Numbered from the stretch's first letter, positions 40,955-50,167 are shown. The stretch is 60,921 bases of DNA from PKWO01 sp036384915 (GCA_036384915.1 DASVLJ010000039.1:1-60921), one strand, 5' to 3'. A program made the numbers and translations. The notes: a model not told the origin generated them from the letters alone.

Positions 40955-41043
40955 GCCGCCATTACACTTCGCCTCGCCGCCAATAGCCGGAAATAAGGAA
41001 GACCGGAATCCCTAGCTAATGCCGCCCGTCAGGGCGCGCCCCG

Positions 41044-41799
41044 CTAGACCGACAACAAATGCATGGGGCCGAACAATGCCTGCATGTTCCTGTTGCCGAT
41101 AAAGGAAAGATTGTAAGGATGCTCCGCCACGGCTTGCGGCAGGCGCGCCGCTTCGGGCAGGGCTTGCAATTGCTCCGCGATCTTGCCCCACAGGACCAGG
41201 GTCGGCGCGGCGCTTTCAAGTTCGGCCAGCACCGTTTGCAGGAAGGGGCGCCAGGCCTTGGCATCCCTGACCGGCGCCACGTGGGCGCGGAACACGAGCG
41301 CCGCATTCAGCAGCAAAAAGCCGTGCCCCAGCAAATTGCGCTGCAAATCAGGCAGGGTCTGGATCGTGCCGGCATCGGCGCGCGCGCGTGCCGCCACGGG
41401 GGCCATGGCCGTGCCGCCGGTATCGCTCTCGCGCAATTGGCCGTCGGCCACCAGCAGCATCTTCATGAAATTGCGCAGCGAGGTGGCGCGGTTGACTTGC
41501 TTGGACAAGCCGGCTTCGGACCATAAGGCGCCGACAGCGCCATCCATGAAGCACACACCGGTGGCGCTGTCTTCACGCGGGTAAGGGCCCTCGCCCACCA
41601 GCACGTAGCGCACCGCATCTTTCGGCAGCGCAAAGGCGGCGAACAATCTGCCGCGCGTGGGAAGGTAAGTATCCGCCGCGAGCGCGGGCAGATAAGCGGG
41701 GTCGGCGGCGGCGACGGCTTGCAGGCCGCGCTCCAGCGCGGGACGCCATGAAGGATGGGCCAGCGCCAGCGCGGCGGTAATACTCTCAGGTAGCGACAT
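41044..41799 (-). CDS. Divergent uracil-DNA glycosylase family protein
   Basis: This 251-residue protein has the UDG superfamily skeleton. VLVGEGPYPREDSATGVCF aligns with motif 1 (GQDPYH), LLLNAAL with the LLLN motif, and AEHPYNLSF with HPSPLS. The catalytic Asp and the His of GQDPYH are replaced (Glu70-Gly71-Pro72-Tyr73-Pro74), and HPSP reads HPYN. It is therefore homologous to Ung but may have another substrate or no glycosylase activity. Confidence 0.75.
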   Translation of the reverse strand: MSLPESITAALALAHPSWRPALERGLQAVAAADPAYLPALAADTYLPTRGRLFAAFALPKDAVRYVLVGEGPYPREDSATGVCFMDGAVGALWSEAGLSKQVNRATSLRNFMKMLLVADGQLRESDTGGTAMAPVAARARADAGTIQTLPDLQRNLLGHGFLLLNAALVFRAHVAPVRDAKAWRPFLQTVLAELESAAPTLVLWGKIAEQLQALPEAARLPQAVAEHPYNLSFIGNRNMQALFGPMHLLSV

Positions 41800-41850
41800 G
41801 GAAAAGCGGCTAGGAAAATCGAGCCGCCATGTTAGAACATTTTTTGCGTT

Positions 41851-42678
41851 TCAGGCGTCCGAACGTGCCGGCTTCGCACCAGTGCCGCGCAGATTGAGCT
41901 TCATCACGTTTTGCAGCATATCGAACCAGAACGGCGCGCCCAGGCTCACCGCGAACGCGGTAACGGCGCAACCGAAGCAAGCCAGGCCGGAAAAAGCCCA
42001 GCCGGAACCGAACCAGTTGATGTGGAAACCGAACAGGTTCAGCGTCTGGTCGGCAAGGTAAATATCAGGCTGCGGCATGCCGCTGGCGGCCTCCGTCTTG
42101 GCAATGGCAACGGCTTGCGCCCGCAGCGTGTCCGACAGCCAAAGCGATTTGGCGACGCGAATCGCATCGAGGTTGAACAGAAACGCCAGCACGGCGCCCA
42201 GCGCCAGGCTGAGATAGCCGGAAAAGCGCTTGTATTGCGCCGACAGCTTCTCCATGCTGTTGTCGAACCAGGTGGCAAGGTTTTTCTGGAACAGCGCCAC
42301 ATCCCCGGCCGCGCGCGCGGCAGCCGATTGCAGCGCGCTCTTGAAAGCGCCGGCAGGCAGGGCGTCGATGGCGGCGTCGATCTGGGCGAAGGGCGCCGAA
42401 GGGTTGCCGGCCGAGAGCACATCCAGCACGGCGGCCGTGAAATCGGCCGCGGCGATATAGGATTTGTTGCGATCCGGGCTCACGCCGTGATGGGCCAGGA
42501 TGGCGGCAGCCGCCTCGCCGCCCTGCCCCAGCAATTTCCGCAAGCCTGCGGCCAGCGTCCCGGCGCGCAAGGCGAGTGCCGTGGCCAGGAACTCCTGCAC
42601 GCTGGTAACGAAGACGGAAATGGCGAGGAAGAAGAAAACAAGACCCATCGCGGTCTCTAGCGCCTGGCTGCCGAACAT
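41851..42678 (-). CDS. Conserved membrane protein
   Basis: This 275-residue protein has four predicted membrane segments: residues about 10-30 (TAMGLVFFFLAISVFVTSVQ), about 155-175, and two near 220-260. A soluble helical region lies between the first and second. An acidic loop follows the second segment. No family with known function is recognised. It precedes the UDG homologue on the same strand and may be co-transcribed. Confidence 0.65.
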   Translation of the reverse strand: MFGSQALETAMGLVFFFLAISVFVTSVQEFLATALALRAGTLAAGLRKLLGQGGEAAAAILAHHGVSPDRNKSYIAAADFTAAVLDVLSAGNPSAPFAQIDAAIDALPAGAFKSALQSAAARAAGDVALFQKNLATWFDNSMEKLSAQYKRFSGYLSLALGAVLAFLFNLDAIRVAKSLWLSDTLRAQAVAIAKTEAASGMPQPDIYLADQTLNLFGFHINWFGSGWAFSGLACFGCAVTAFAVSLGAPFWFDMLQNVMKLNLRGTGAKPARSDA

Positions 42679-42771
42679 GGTGGCTCCCCTTGTTGGTTAC
42701 GGTAGGTGGAGAGCTTATCTTGCCCGAGCTTCGGTGCATAGACACCTGTCATTTCATGCACCAACCGACCG

Positions 42772-42800
42772 TCCCTCTCCCGCAACAAGCGGGAGAGGGG
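42772..42800. repeat. REP-like palindrome
   Basis: CCCTCTCCCGC and GCGGGAGAGGG enclose a short loop between two minus-strand genes. It resembles the hairpin at 22012-22036 and could end transcripts of the downstream reductase gene. Confidence 0.55.
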
Positions 42801-42819
42801 CGGCCAACAGGCGGCAGAT

Positions 42820-43941
42820 TTACACCAATTCCCGCATGGCAGCCGGATTGAAATCCTGCAACCCGGCACCATCCCCAGCCTTCACCTTCGCCGCCCAGCG
42901 CGCATCGCCAAGCAGTGCACGGCCCACCGCAATCAGATCGAACTCCTTACGCTCCATGCGCCGCAGCAAACCATCCAGGCTGGCCGGCTTGCTGCCCTTG
43001 CCCGAGAACGCCGCCATCATATCGCCATCCAGCCCAACCGAGCCGACACTGATGGTCGCGGCGCCGGTCAGCTTCTTGGCCCAACCGGCAAAGTTCAAGC
43101 CCTCTTCGCCGTCGAGTTCAGGGAATTCCGCTTCCCAGAAGCGGCGCTGCGAGCAGTGCAGGATATCGACGCCGGCGGAAACCAGCGGGCTGAGCCAGGC
43201 TTCCATCGCCTCCGGCGTCTCGGCCAGGCGCGCCTTGTAATCCTGCTGCTTCCATTGCGACACGCGCAAGGCGATGACGAATTCCGGCCCGACCGCCGCG
43301 CGCACCGCCTTCACCACTTCCGCGGCAAAACGCGCGCGCTGCGGCAGCGTGGCGCCGCCATAGCCGTCGGTGCGCAAATTGGTCCCGCTCCAGAAAAACT
43401 GGTCGATCAGATAGCCATGGGCGCCGTGCAACTCCAGCATATCGAAACCAAGACGCTTCGCTTCCCCGGCTGCGGCGGCAAAGGCCGCAATGGTGTCGGC
43501 GATGTCCCGTTCGGTCATGGCCGCGCCGCGCGGCGTATCCGGCGCCACCAGGCCCGAAGGGCTTTCGATCGTGCCTTCAGGCAGCCAATCGGTCAAGCCG
43601 CTGGCAACGGCGCCGACGTGCCAGATCTGCGGGCCCATCTTGCCGCCGGCGGCGTGCACTTCATCGATCACGCTGCGCCAGCCCGCCAGCGCGGCTTCGC
43701 CGTGGAAATCGGGAATGCCTTCCATGTTCTTCGAAGCCGGGCGGCCGACCACGGTGCCCTCGGAAAGAATCAAGCCGACATCGGCTTCGGCGCGGCGGCG
43801 GTAATAGGCGGCGACATCCAGGCCGGGCACGCCCTTGGGCGAGAACGAACGCGTCATCGGCGCCATCACGATGCGGTTCTTCAGCGACAGCGATTTGATC
43901 TGGAACGGTTGAAACAGAACGGATGTATCAGGCAAGCTCAT
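42820..43941 (-). CDS. NADH:flavin oxidoreductase, old yellow enzyme family
   Basis: This 373-residue protein matches the OYE/NemA family throughout. The FMN-binding start is LSLKNRIVMAPMTRSFS, the catalytic loop is LELHGAHGYLIDQFFW, a NLRTDGYGG turn follows, and the late phosphate-binding strand is DLIAVGRALLGDARW. It reduces activated alkenes or nitro compounds using NAD(P)H. It is divergent from an HxlR regulator gene, a frequent arrangement for redox-stress reductases. Confidence 0.9.
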   Translation of the reverse strand: MSLPDTSVLFQPFQIKSLSLKNRIVMAPMTRSFSPKGVPGLDVAAYYRRRAEADVGLILSEGTVVGRPASKNMEGIPDFHGEAALAGWRSVIDEVHAAGGKMGPQIWHVGAVASGLTDWLPEGTIESPSGLVAPDTPRGAAMTERDIADTIAAFAAAAGEAKRLGFDMLELHGAHGYLIDQFFWSGTNLRTDGYGGATLPQRARFAAEVVKAVRAAVGPEFVIALRVSQWKQQDYKARLAETPEAMEAWLSPLVSAGVDILHCSQRRFWEAEFPELDGEEGLNFAGWAKKLTGAATISVGSVGLDGDMMAAFSGKGSKPASLDGLLRRMERKEFDLIAVGRALLGDARWAAKVKAGDGAGLQDFNPAAMRELV

Positions 43942-43973
43942 AGAACGGTGCTCCTAAGTCTAATGGACAGGAC

Positions 43974-44001
43974 ATGGTATCAGTAATATACTTGGTGTCA
44001 A
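43974..44001 (-). promoter_or_regulatory. Promoter of the reductase gene with a likely HxlR operator
   Basis: On the minus strand TTGACA (44001-43996) and TACCAT (43979-43974) with a 16 bp spacer form a promoter. The spacer holds the imperfect palindrome AGTAATATACT, flanked by GGTATC and GGTGTC. This is where the divergent regulator would bind. Confidence 0.5.
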
Positions 44002-44043
44002 TCAGGCACTTGAAGGCGACCAGGTATCGCTAAGGAAACCAGC

Positions 44044-44412
44044 ATGAACAAAACGCATTGCGACGTGGTAAGCATAGAGAATTGCCCGAGCCGCCTGCTG
44101 CTCGAACAGATCGCCGACAAATGGTCGGTCCTGATCCTGGCCGTGTTGAAGCGCGAGCCCCTGCGCTTCAACGAAATCCGGCGCCGCATCGAAGGCATCA
44201 CGCAAAAATCCCTGACACAAGCCCTGCGGCGCTTAGAGCGTAACGGCATCGTCAGCCGCACCGTGCTGCCCGGCTCGCCCGTGGCGGTGGAATATGAAGT
44301 GACCCCGCTGGGACGCACGCTCGACAAGCCGTTTGCGGCCTTATATGACTGGACCTACCACTACCTCCCGCAAGTGGAAGCGGCGCGGGTAGCGTTCGAT
44401 AAAGGATCGTAG
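44044..44412 (+). CDS. HxlR family transcriptional regulator
   Basis: This 122-residue winged-helix protein carries the HxlR signature NCPSRLLLEQIADKWSVLIL, then RFNEIRRRIEGITQKSLTQA and LRRLERNGIVSRTVLPGSPV. Cys15 in ENCPS is the conserved N-terminal cysteine used for redox sensing in this family. It is divergent from the reductase gene and probably represses it. Confidence 0.9.
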   Translation: MNKTHCDVVSIENCPSRLLLEQIADKWSVLILAVLKREPLRFNEIRRRIEGITQKSLTQALRRLERNGIVSRTVLPGSPVAVEYEVTPLGRTLDKPFAALYDWTYHYLPQVEAARVAFDKGS

Positions 44413-44460
44413 GTCGTAGGTCGTAGGTCGTAGGTTGGGTTGAGCGAAGCGAAGCCCAAC
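44408..44460. repeat. Four tandem 7-mers followed by an intergenic palindrome
   Basis: CGTAGGT is repeated four times (44408-44435), then a GGTTGGG...CCCAAC palindrome follows (44432-44460). The remainder to 44560 contains a second partly palindromic stretch with GTTGGGCGTCGCTTCGCCCA. No gene is seen. Confidence 0.7.
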
Positions 44461-44560
44461 ATCGGCAGGTTGTGGTAACGCCTTCGGTGAAAAAGGAAAC
44501 GTAGGAAGTTGGGCGTCGCTTCGCCCACCGTGCGACGTCCGGCGCAACCTGCCGACAACG

Positions 44561-46654
44561 CTAACTGGCCTCCGCCGTATCCGCCCCAGGCGCCCCAAAC
44601 AACTGCTCCTTCAACAAGTGCAGCTGATCCCGCACCTGTGCCGCCTTTTCGAACTCCAGGTTCTTCGCATGATCGAGCATCAGCTTCTCCAGCCGCTTGA
44701 TCTCCTTGGCCACCTGCTTCTCGCTCATGCTCTCGTACTTGACCGTCTCCTGCGCCGCCTGCAGTTCCAGGCGCGCCTCCTGCGGGTTGTACACGCCGTC
44801 GATCAACTCGCGGATGCTCTTCTTGATCCCTGAAGGCACAATCCCGTTGGCCTTGTTGAATTCCATCTGCTTGGCCCGGCGCCGTTCGGTTTCGTCGATG
44901 GCACGCTTCATGGAATCGGTCACGCGGTCGCCGTACAAAATCGCCATCCCGTTCAGGTTACGCGCGGCGCGGCCTATGGTCTGGATCAAGCTGCGCTCGG
45001 AACGCAAAAAGCCCTCCTTGTCCGCATCCAGAATCGCCACCAGCGACACTTCGGGCAAATCCAGGCCCTCGCGCAACAGATTGATCCCCACCAGCACGTC
45101 GAACGTGCCGATACGCAAATCGCGGATAATCTCCACGCGCTCCAGGTTTTCCACATCGCTGTGTAGATAGCGCACCTTGACGCCGTTATCCTCCAAAAAC
45201 TCCGTCAACTGTTCGGCCATGCGCTTGGTCAGCGTGGTCACCAGCACCCGCTCATCCTTCTTCACGCGATCGTGGATTTCCGACAGCAGATCATCCACCT
45301 GGGACGACGCCGGGCGCACGCTGATGATCGGGTCGACCAGGCCCGTCGGGCGCACCACCTGCTCCACCACCTGGTCCGCATGCGCGTTCTCGTATTCAGC
45401 CGGCGTGGCCGAGACGAACACTGTCTGCCGCATCTTCGCCTCGAACTCCTGGAACTTCAGCGGACGGTTATCCAGCGCCGAAGGCAGGCGGAAACCGTAA
45501 TCGACCAGGTTGGTCTTGCGCGAACGGTCGCCGTTGAACATACCGTTCAACTGCCCCAACAGCACGTGCGACTCATCCAAGAACATCAACGCGTCGCGCG
45601 GCAGGTAGTCCACCAGCGTGGGCGGCGGGTCGCCCGGCTTGCCCCCGGATAGGTGGCGCGAATAATTTTCGATGCCCTTGGTAAAACCGATCTCCTGCAT
45701 CATCTCCAGATCGAAGCGCGTACGCTGCTCCAGCCGCTGCTCCTCCACCAGCTTGTTTTCCTTGCGGAAGAACTCCAGCCGCTCGCGCAACTCCTCCTTG
45801 ATGGTCTCGATGGCGCGCAGCACCGTCTCGCGCGGCGTCACATAGTGCGAACCGGGGTAGACCGTAAAGCGCGGAATCTTTTGCCGCACCTTGCCCGTCA
45901 ACGGGTCGAACAACTGCAGGCTCTCGATCTCGTCGTCGAACATCTCGATGCGCACCGCCAGCTCCGCATGCTCGGCCGGAAACACATCGATCGTGTCGCC
46001 GCGCACGCGGAACGTGCCGCGCCCGAAATCGACTTCGTTGCGCGTGTACTGCATCTGGATCAGCCGCGCAATCACGTCGCGTTGCGCCAGCTTGTCCTTG
46101 GCGCGCAAGGTCAGCACCATCTTGTGGTACTCGTTCGGATTGCCGATACCGTAGATCGCCGACACGGTAGCCACGATCACCACATCGCGCCGCTCCATCA
46201 GCGACTTCGTGCACGACAGGCGCATCTGCTCGATATGCTCGTTGATCGAGGAATCCTTCTCGATGAACAAATCGCGCTGCGGCACATAGGCCTCGGGCTG
46301 GTAATAATCGTAATAGCTGACGAAATACTCGACCGCGTTATGCGGAAAAAACTCGCGGAACTCGCTATACAGCTGGGCCGCCAGCGTCTTGTTGGGCGCG
46401 AAAATGATCGCCGGGCGCCCCAGGCGCGCGATCACATTGGCCATCGTATAAGTCTTGCCCGACCCCGTCACGCCCAGCAGCGTCTGGAACGACAAGCCAT
46501 CCTGCACGCCCTCCACCAGCTTCTCGATTGCCCGCGGCTGGTCGCCCGCCGGCGGAAACAACTGATGCAAACGGTAAGGCGAACCGGGAAACGTGACGAT
46601 CTTGTCGCTGACCACATCGGGGACAGCGGCCAACACGGAAGAAGAATCAGCCAT
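44561..46654 (-). CDS. uvrB: Excinuclease ABC subunit B
   Basis: This 697-residue protein from the ATG at 46654 (the frame continues to a TTG at 46684) is a typical UvrB. Walker A GVTGSGKT is at 61-68, the beta-hairpin is YYDYYQPEAYVPQRDLFIEK, and helicase motifs include DALMFLDESHVLLGQ and QTIGRAARNLNG. The UvrC-binding UVR motif is at the C-terminus (AKEIKRLEKLMLDHAKNLEF). It verifies DNA damage in nucleotide excision repair. The 294 bp to the next gene hold the divergent promoters, which I cannot place firmly. Confidence 0.97.
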   Translation of the reverse strand: MADSSSVLAAVPDVVSDKIVTFPGSPYRLHQLFPPAGDQPRAIEKLVEGVQDGLSFQTLLGVTGSGKTYTMANVIARLGRPAIIFAPNKTLAAQLYSEFREFFPHNAVEYFVSYYDYYQPEAYVPQRDLFIEKDSSINEHIEQMRLSCTKSLMERRDVVIVATVSAIYGIGNPNEYHKMVLTLRAKDKLAQRDVIARLIQMQYTRNEVDFGRGTFRVRGDTIDVFPAEHAELAVRIEMFDDEIESLQLFDPLTGKVRQKIPRFTVYPGSHYVTPRETVLRAIETIKEELRERLEFFRKENKLVEEQRLEQRTRFDLEMMQEIGFTKGIENYSRHLSGGKPGDPPPTLVDYLPRDALMFLDESHVLLGQLNGMFNGDRSRKTNLVDYGFRLPSALDNRPLKFQEFEAKMRQTVFVSATPAEYENAHADQVVEQVVRPTGLVDPIISVRPASSQVDDLLSEIHDRVKKDERVLVTTLTKRMAEQLTEFLEDNGVKVRYLHSDVENLERVEIIRDLRIGTFDVLVGINLLREGLDLPEVSLVAILDADKEGFLRSERSLIQTIGRAARNLNGMAILYGDRVTDSMKRAIDETERRRAKQMEFNKANGIVPSGIKKSIRELIDGVYNPQEARLELQAAQETVKYESMSEKQVAKEIKRLEKLMLDHAKNLEFEKAAQVRDQLHLLKEQLFGAPGADTAEAS

Positions 46655-46948
46655 ACGAAATAACCCTTTGAAATACCTTTGCAAACCCTTGATCGGGGCC
46701 CAACCACATGGTTCCTATGCATTATCCGCATGGGGGCGCCCGCACATTCTGGGTTAAAATGGCATGCCCGCTGAATCACGGGATCGAAAGCACACCCCCG
46801 GCTTATCCTCTCCTCGCCTCGTGCCGCGCCACAAGCTTGACGGCCCGGCAAGGTTGTTCAGTGGAATCGATGGAACACAGATCAACCAGGTTTCCCAACC
46901 CAACGCGCTGCAAGCGAACGATTGCAGCGAACTTTTGATGTTATCACG

Positions 46949-48163
46949 ATGAACGCCAACGAATCTTCCAGCCTCTTTTCCGCCATCGCCATGGCGCCGC
47001 GCGACCCCATCCTCGGCATCACCGAGGCTTTCAACGCCGACCAGAACCCCGAGAAAGTCAACCTCGGCGTCGGCGTCTACTACGACGACAACGGCAAAGT
47101 GCCCCTGCTCGAATGCGTCAAGAAAGCCGAAGCCGGCCTCATGGAAAAAGCCGCGCCGCGCACCTACCTGCCCATCGACGGCCTGGCCGCCTATGACAAG
47201 GCCGTGCAAGAGCTGGTGTTCGGCGCCGGCAGTGCCGTCATCGCCGAAAAGCGCGCCATCACCGTGCAAGCCCTGGGCGGCACCGGCGCACTCAAGCTCG
47301 GCGCCGACTTCCTCAAGCGCTTCTCGCCCGACGCCCAAGTCTGGATCAGCGACCCAAGCTGGGAGAATCACCGCGCCCTGTTCGAATCGGCCGGCTTCAC
47401 CGTCAACAACTACCCCTACTACGATGCCGCCACGCGCGGCGTCAACTTCGGCGGCATGCTCGCCGCATTGAAAGACATGCCGGCCGGCTCCATCGTCCTC
47501 CTGCACGCCTGCTGCCACAACCCCACCGGCGCCGACCTGACCGACGAGCAATGGAAAGAAGTCATCCAGGTCGTCACCACGCGCGGCCTCGTGCCCTTCC
47601 TCGACATGGCCTACCAGGGCTTCGGCGACGGCATCGCCGAAGACGGCAAGGTGGTCGGCATGTTCGCCGCCGCCGGCGGCCCGCTGTTCGTCTCCAACTC
47701 CTTCTCCAAATCGTTCTCGCTGTACGGCGAACGCGTCGGCGCCCTCTCCATCGTCGGCGCCACGGCGGAGGAAGCCGCACGCGTGCTGTCGCAATTGAAG
47801 CGCGTAGTGCGCACCAACTACTCCAACCCGCCCATCCACGGCGGCCAGGTCGTCGCCACGGCCCTCGCCACGCCCGAACTGCGCCAGCTCTGGGAAGACG
47901 AACTGGCCGGCATGCGCGTGCGCATCCGCGAAATGCGCCAAACCCTGGTGCAAAAATTGAAAGAAAAGGCCCCCGGCCACGATTTCGACTTCGTCATCAA
48001 GCAGCGCGGCATGTTCAGCTATTCCGGCCTCACCAAGGCCCAGGTCGAGCGCCTGAAGAACGAATTCTCCATCTACGCCGTGGACACCGGCCGCATCTGC
48101 GTGGCCGCCCTCAACAGCCGCAACATCGACCGCGTGGTCGACGCGATTGCCAAGGTATTGTAA
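46949..48163 (+). CDS. Aromatic amino acid / aspartate aminotransferase
   Basis: This 404-residue protein is a class I aminotransferase of the TyrB/AspC group. It has NLGVGVYYDDNGKVPLLECV at the N-terminus, the CCHNPTGADLT motif, LDMAYQGFGDG, the PLP lysine in SNSFSKSFSLYGERVG (Lys254), and RTNYSNPPIHGG. It transfers amino groups between aspartate or aromatic amino acids and 2-oxoglutarate with PLP. The start is the ATG after a TTATCACG leader. Confidence 0.93.
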   Translation: MNANESSSLFSAIAMAPRDPILGITEAFNADQNPEKVNLGVGVYYDDNGKVPLLECVKKAEAGLMEKAAPRTYLPIDGLAAYDKAVQELVFGAGSAVIAEKRAITVQALGGTGALKLGADFLKRFSPDAQVWISDPSWENHRALFESAGFTVNNYPYYDAATRGVNFGGMLAALKDMPAGSIVLLHACCHNPTGADLTDEQWKEVIQVVTTRGLVPFLDMAYQGFGDGIAEDGKVVGMFAAAGGPLFVSNSFSKSFSLYGERVGALSIVGATAEEAARVLSQLKRVVRTNYSNPPIHGGQVVATALATPELRQLWEDELAGMRVRIREMRQTLVQKLKEKAPGHDFDFVIKQRGMFSYSGLTKAQVERLKNEFSIYAVDTGRICVAALNSRNIDRVVDAIAKVL

Positions 48164-48294
48164 TCACAGGCTTTTTGCCCGGCGGCGAACGAAATCGGCT
48201 ATATGAATCTGACTATTTTGTTCGCCCCAGCAATATTTTTTCAAAGAAGCTTTACTTTTATTTTGAAGTGAGCCTATAATAGCGGCTCAGCTGT

Positions 48295-48370
48295 TCCCTG
48301 ATAGCTCAGTCGGTAGAGCGACGGACTGTTAATCCGCAGGTCCCTGGTTCGAGTCCAGGTCGGGGAGCCA
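48295..48370 (+). tRNA. tRNA-Asn (GTT)
   Basis: A 76 nt cloverleaf with encoded CCA. The acceptor TCCCTGA pairs with TCGGGGA, the D-arm is GCTCAGTCGGTAGAGC, the anticodon GTT is at 48328-48330 in loop CTGTTAA, and the T-loop is GGTTCGAGTCC. The anticodon-loop-to-3'-end part is the attachment site of the adjacent island. Confidence 0.97.
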
Positions 48371-48371
48371 A
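48324..48371 (+). other. attL of the integrative element (48 bp direct repeat)
   Basis: The segment from GACTGTTAATCC to GGGGAGCCAA is repeated without mismatch at 60347-60394. It covers the anticodon arm to the 3' end of tRNA-Asn, so the tRNA stays intact after integration. Confidence 0.93.
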
Positions 48372-48381
48372 CAAATACAAG

Positions 48382-48410
48382 GGGTTACGTGAAAGCGTAG
48401 CCCTTTTTTG
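48382..48410 (+). terminator. tRNA transcript terminator on the island side
   Basis: A GGGTTACG/CGTAGCCC hairpin with one wobble pair is followed by six Ts. A similar hairpin follows attR at 60405-60436. Confidence 0.75.
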
Positions 48411-48429
48411 TTTGTGGCAATGCCCTCGC

Positions 48430-48457
48430 GGTACAATTTCGGTACAGTCGCGGTACA
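48430..48457 (+). repeat. Three GGTACA repeats with 11 bp period (integrase arm-type sites?)
   Basis: GGTACA starts at 48430, 48441 and 48452, just upstream of the integrase start. Two related copies with the same period are near attR (60210 and 60221). Confidence 0.6.
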
Positions 48458-48467
48458 AAGGGGCATC

Positions 48468-49508
48468 ATGGCAACCATCACAAAAACACCTTCGGGAACT
48501 TGGAAAGCAATCATTCGCCGCGTCGGCTGGCCGACCTCCGCGAAAACCTTTCGCACTAGGCGCGACGCCGAAGATTGGGCACGGCGCACGGAAGACGAAA
48601 TGGTGCGCGGTGTGTTCATTCAGCGCAGTCCCTCGGAAAAAATGCTGGTGTCGTCTGCATTACAACGATACGCCCAAGAAGTTGTACCCACTAAAAAAGA
48701 TAGCACCCAGCGGCGTGAACATGCCCGCATTCGCGAGATTGATGCGTATTTCGGACAGTATTCGCTCGCAGCAGTCACACCTGACCTGGTAGCCAAATTC
48801 CGCGATATGCGGCTCGACCAAGGCAAGGCCAACAATTCGGTTCGTCTTGAACTCGCGCTGCTGGGCCACCTGTTCAATGTCGCGATTCGCGAGTGGCACA
48901 TTGGACTGGCCTACAATCCGGTATCAAATATTCGCAAGCCCAGCCCCGGCAATGGCAGGGATCGCCGATTAGCCAAGGACGAACAAATGCGATTGCTGGC
49001 GGCCGTCGATCAGCATTCCAATCCGATGCTGGGCTGGATCGTTCGTATCGCAATCGAGACTGGCATGCGTCAGTCCGAAATTCTCGGCCTGAAGCGCTCG
49101 CAAATTGATTTCAAGAGCCGCGTCATCCGGCTGTCAAACACAAAAAATGATTCTGCCCGCACTGTCCCAATGACGAAAGTGGCGACGGAGGTATTCGCTT
49201 ATGCCGTCAAGAATCCAGTACGCCCATTTGATACCGACCTCATTTTCTTTGGTGAACCCGGCAAGGATGGAAAACGCAGTCCTTACCAATTCCTAAAGAC
49301 GTGGCAAGCGATCAAGAAGGATTTGGGCATGGCCGATTTGCACTTCCATGATTTACGCCATGAGGCAGTAAGCCGTCTGGTCGAAGCAGGATTCAGCGAT
49401 CAACAAGTGGCCTCGATCAGCGGCCACAAGTCGATGCAGATGCTAAAGCGATATACGCATCTTCGCGCTGAAGATTTGGTAAAAAAGCTCGATCAAATGG
49501 AAGCATGA
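48468..49508 (+). CDS. Tyrosine-family integrase of the tRNA-Asn island
   Basis: This 346-residue phage-type integrase has the catalytic residues in IETGMRQSEILGL (Arg), NTKNDSARTVPM (Lys), FHDLRHEAVSRL (His-x-x-Arg), SGHKSMQMLKRYTH (His and Tyr nucleophile). An N-terminal arm-binding domain and a core SAM-like domain precede them. It inserts and excises the element at the tRNA-Asn site 100 bp upstream. It is transcribed away from the tRNA. Confidence 0.93.
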   Translation: MATITKTPSGTWKAIIRRVGWPTSAKTFRTRRDAEDWARRTEDEMVRGVFIQRSPSEKMLVSSALQRYAQEVVPTKKDSTQRREHARIREIDAYFGQYSLAAVTPDLVAKFRDMRLDQGKANNSVRLELALLGHLFNVAIREWHIGLAYNPVSNIRKPSPGNGRDRRLAKDEQMRLLAAVDQHSNPMLGWIVRIAIETGMRQSEILGLKRSQIDFKSRVIRLSNTKNDSARTVPMTKVATEVFAYAVKNPVRPFDTDLIFFGEPGKDGKRSPYQFLKTWQAIKKDLGMADLHFHDLRHEAVSRLVEAGFSDQQVASISGHKSMQMLKRYTHLRAEDLVKKLDQMEA

Positions 49509-49512
49509 CGCC

Positions 49513-50163
49513 ATGAAGACCCTTACTTTTGTACGTCATGGTGAGAGTGTGTCGAACGCCGGTGGCGTGACCATGCCGCACAATGAAATTCCGCTCTCCG
49601 ACTTGGGACAATTACAGGCCAGCCAATTGGCCGAATTCCTTGACGTGAGGCCATCCGCCATTTTGGTATCTCGCATGGTTCGGACGCATCAGACAGCCGC
49701 ACCGTACAGCGCACGATTTTCTGTTCGGCCGGAAGTGCATACCACTCTGGACGAATTTTCGGTTATTGACCCCGCATTGATCGACGGTCTTACTGGCGTT
49801 GAGCGAAAGCCGTTTGTGAAATCCTATTGGGAAGACGCTGACCCATCCCGCCGTCTCGGCACCCAAGCGGATACCTTCGCCGAATTTGATGCCCGCGTGA
49901 ATTCCTTTTTGGCGGATATGGAAACACTGCCGGATTCAACCGTCATCTTTGGGCATGGTATCTGGTTTGGGCTACTCACTTGGCGGCTTCTTGGCTACCG
50001 CGCTAACGATACCTCTGAGATGCGCGCCTTTCGTCGCTTTCAGCTTGGATTGCCAATGCCAAATTGTGCTGTTTTCAGCCTGATTCACGTTGACGGAAAT
50101 CGTTGGAGTGTGCGGGCGGATATCGACACCACGCATCGTATTTCTTCGATAAAAAAGACCTGA
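49513..50163 (+). CDS. Histidine phosphatase family protein
   Basis: This 216-residue protein has the phosphoglycerate-mutase-like signature FVRHGESVSNAGG (nucleophile His9 in RHGE), SRMVRTHQTA, and VIFGHGIWFGLL with the second catalytic His. It starts 4 bp after the integrase stop, so the two are co-expressed. The substrate cannot be told from sequence. Confidence 0.85.
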   Translation: MKTLTFVRHGESVSNAGGVTMPHNEIPLSDLGQLQASQLAEFLDVRPSAILVSRMVRTHQTAAPYSARFSVRPEVHTTLDEFSVIDPALIDGLTGVERKPFVKSYWEDADPSRRLGTQADTFAEFDARVNSFLADMETLPDSTVIFGHGIWFGLLTWRLLGYRANDTSEMRAFRRFQLGLPMPNCAVFSLIHVDGNRWSVRADIDTTHRISSIKKT

Positions 50164-50167
50164 GCAA

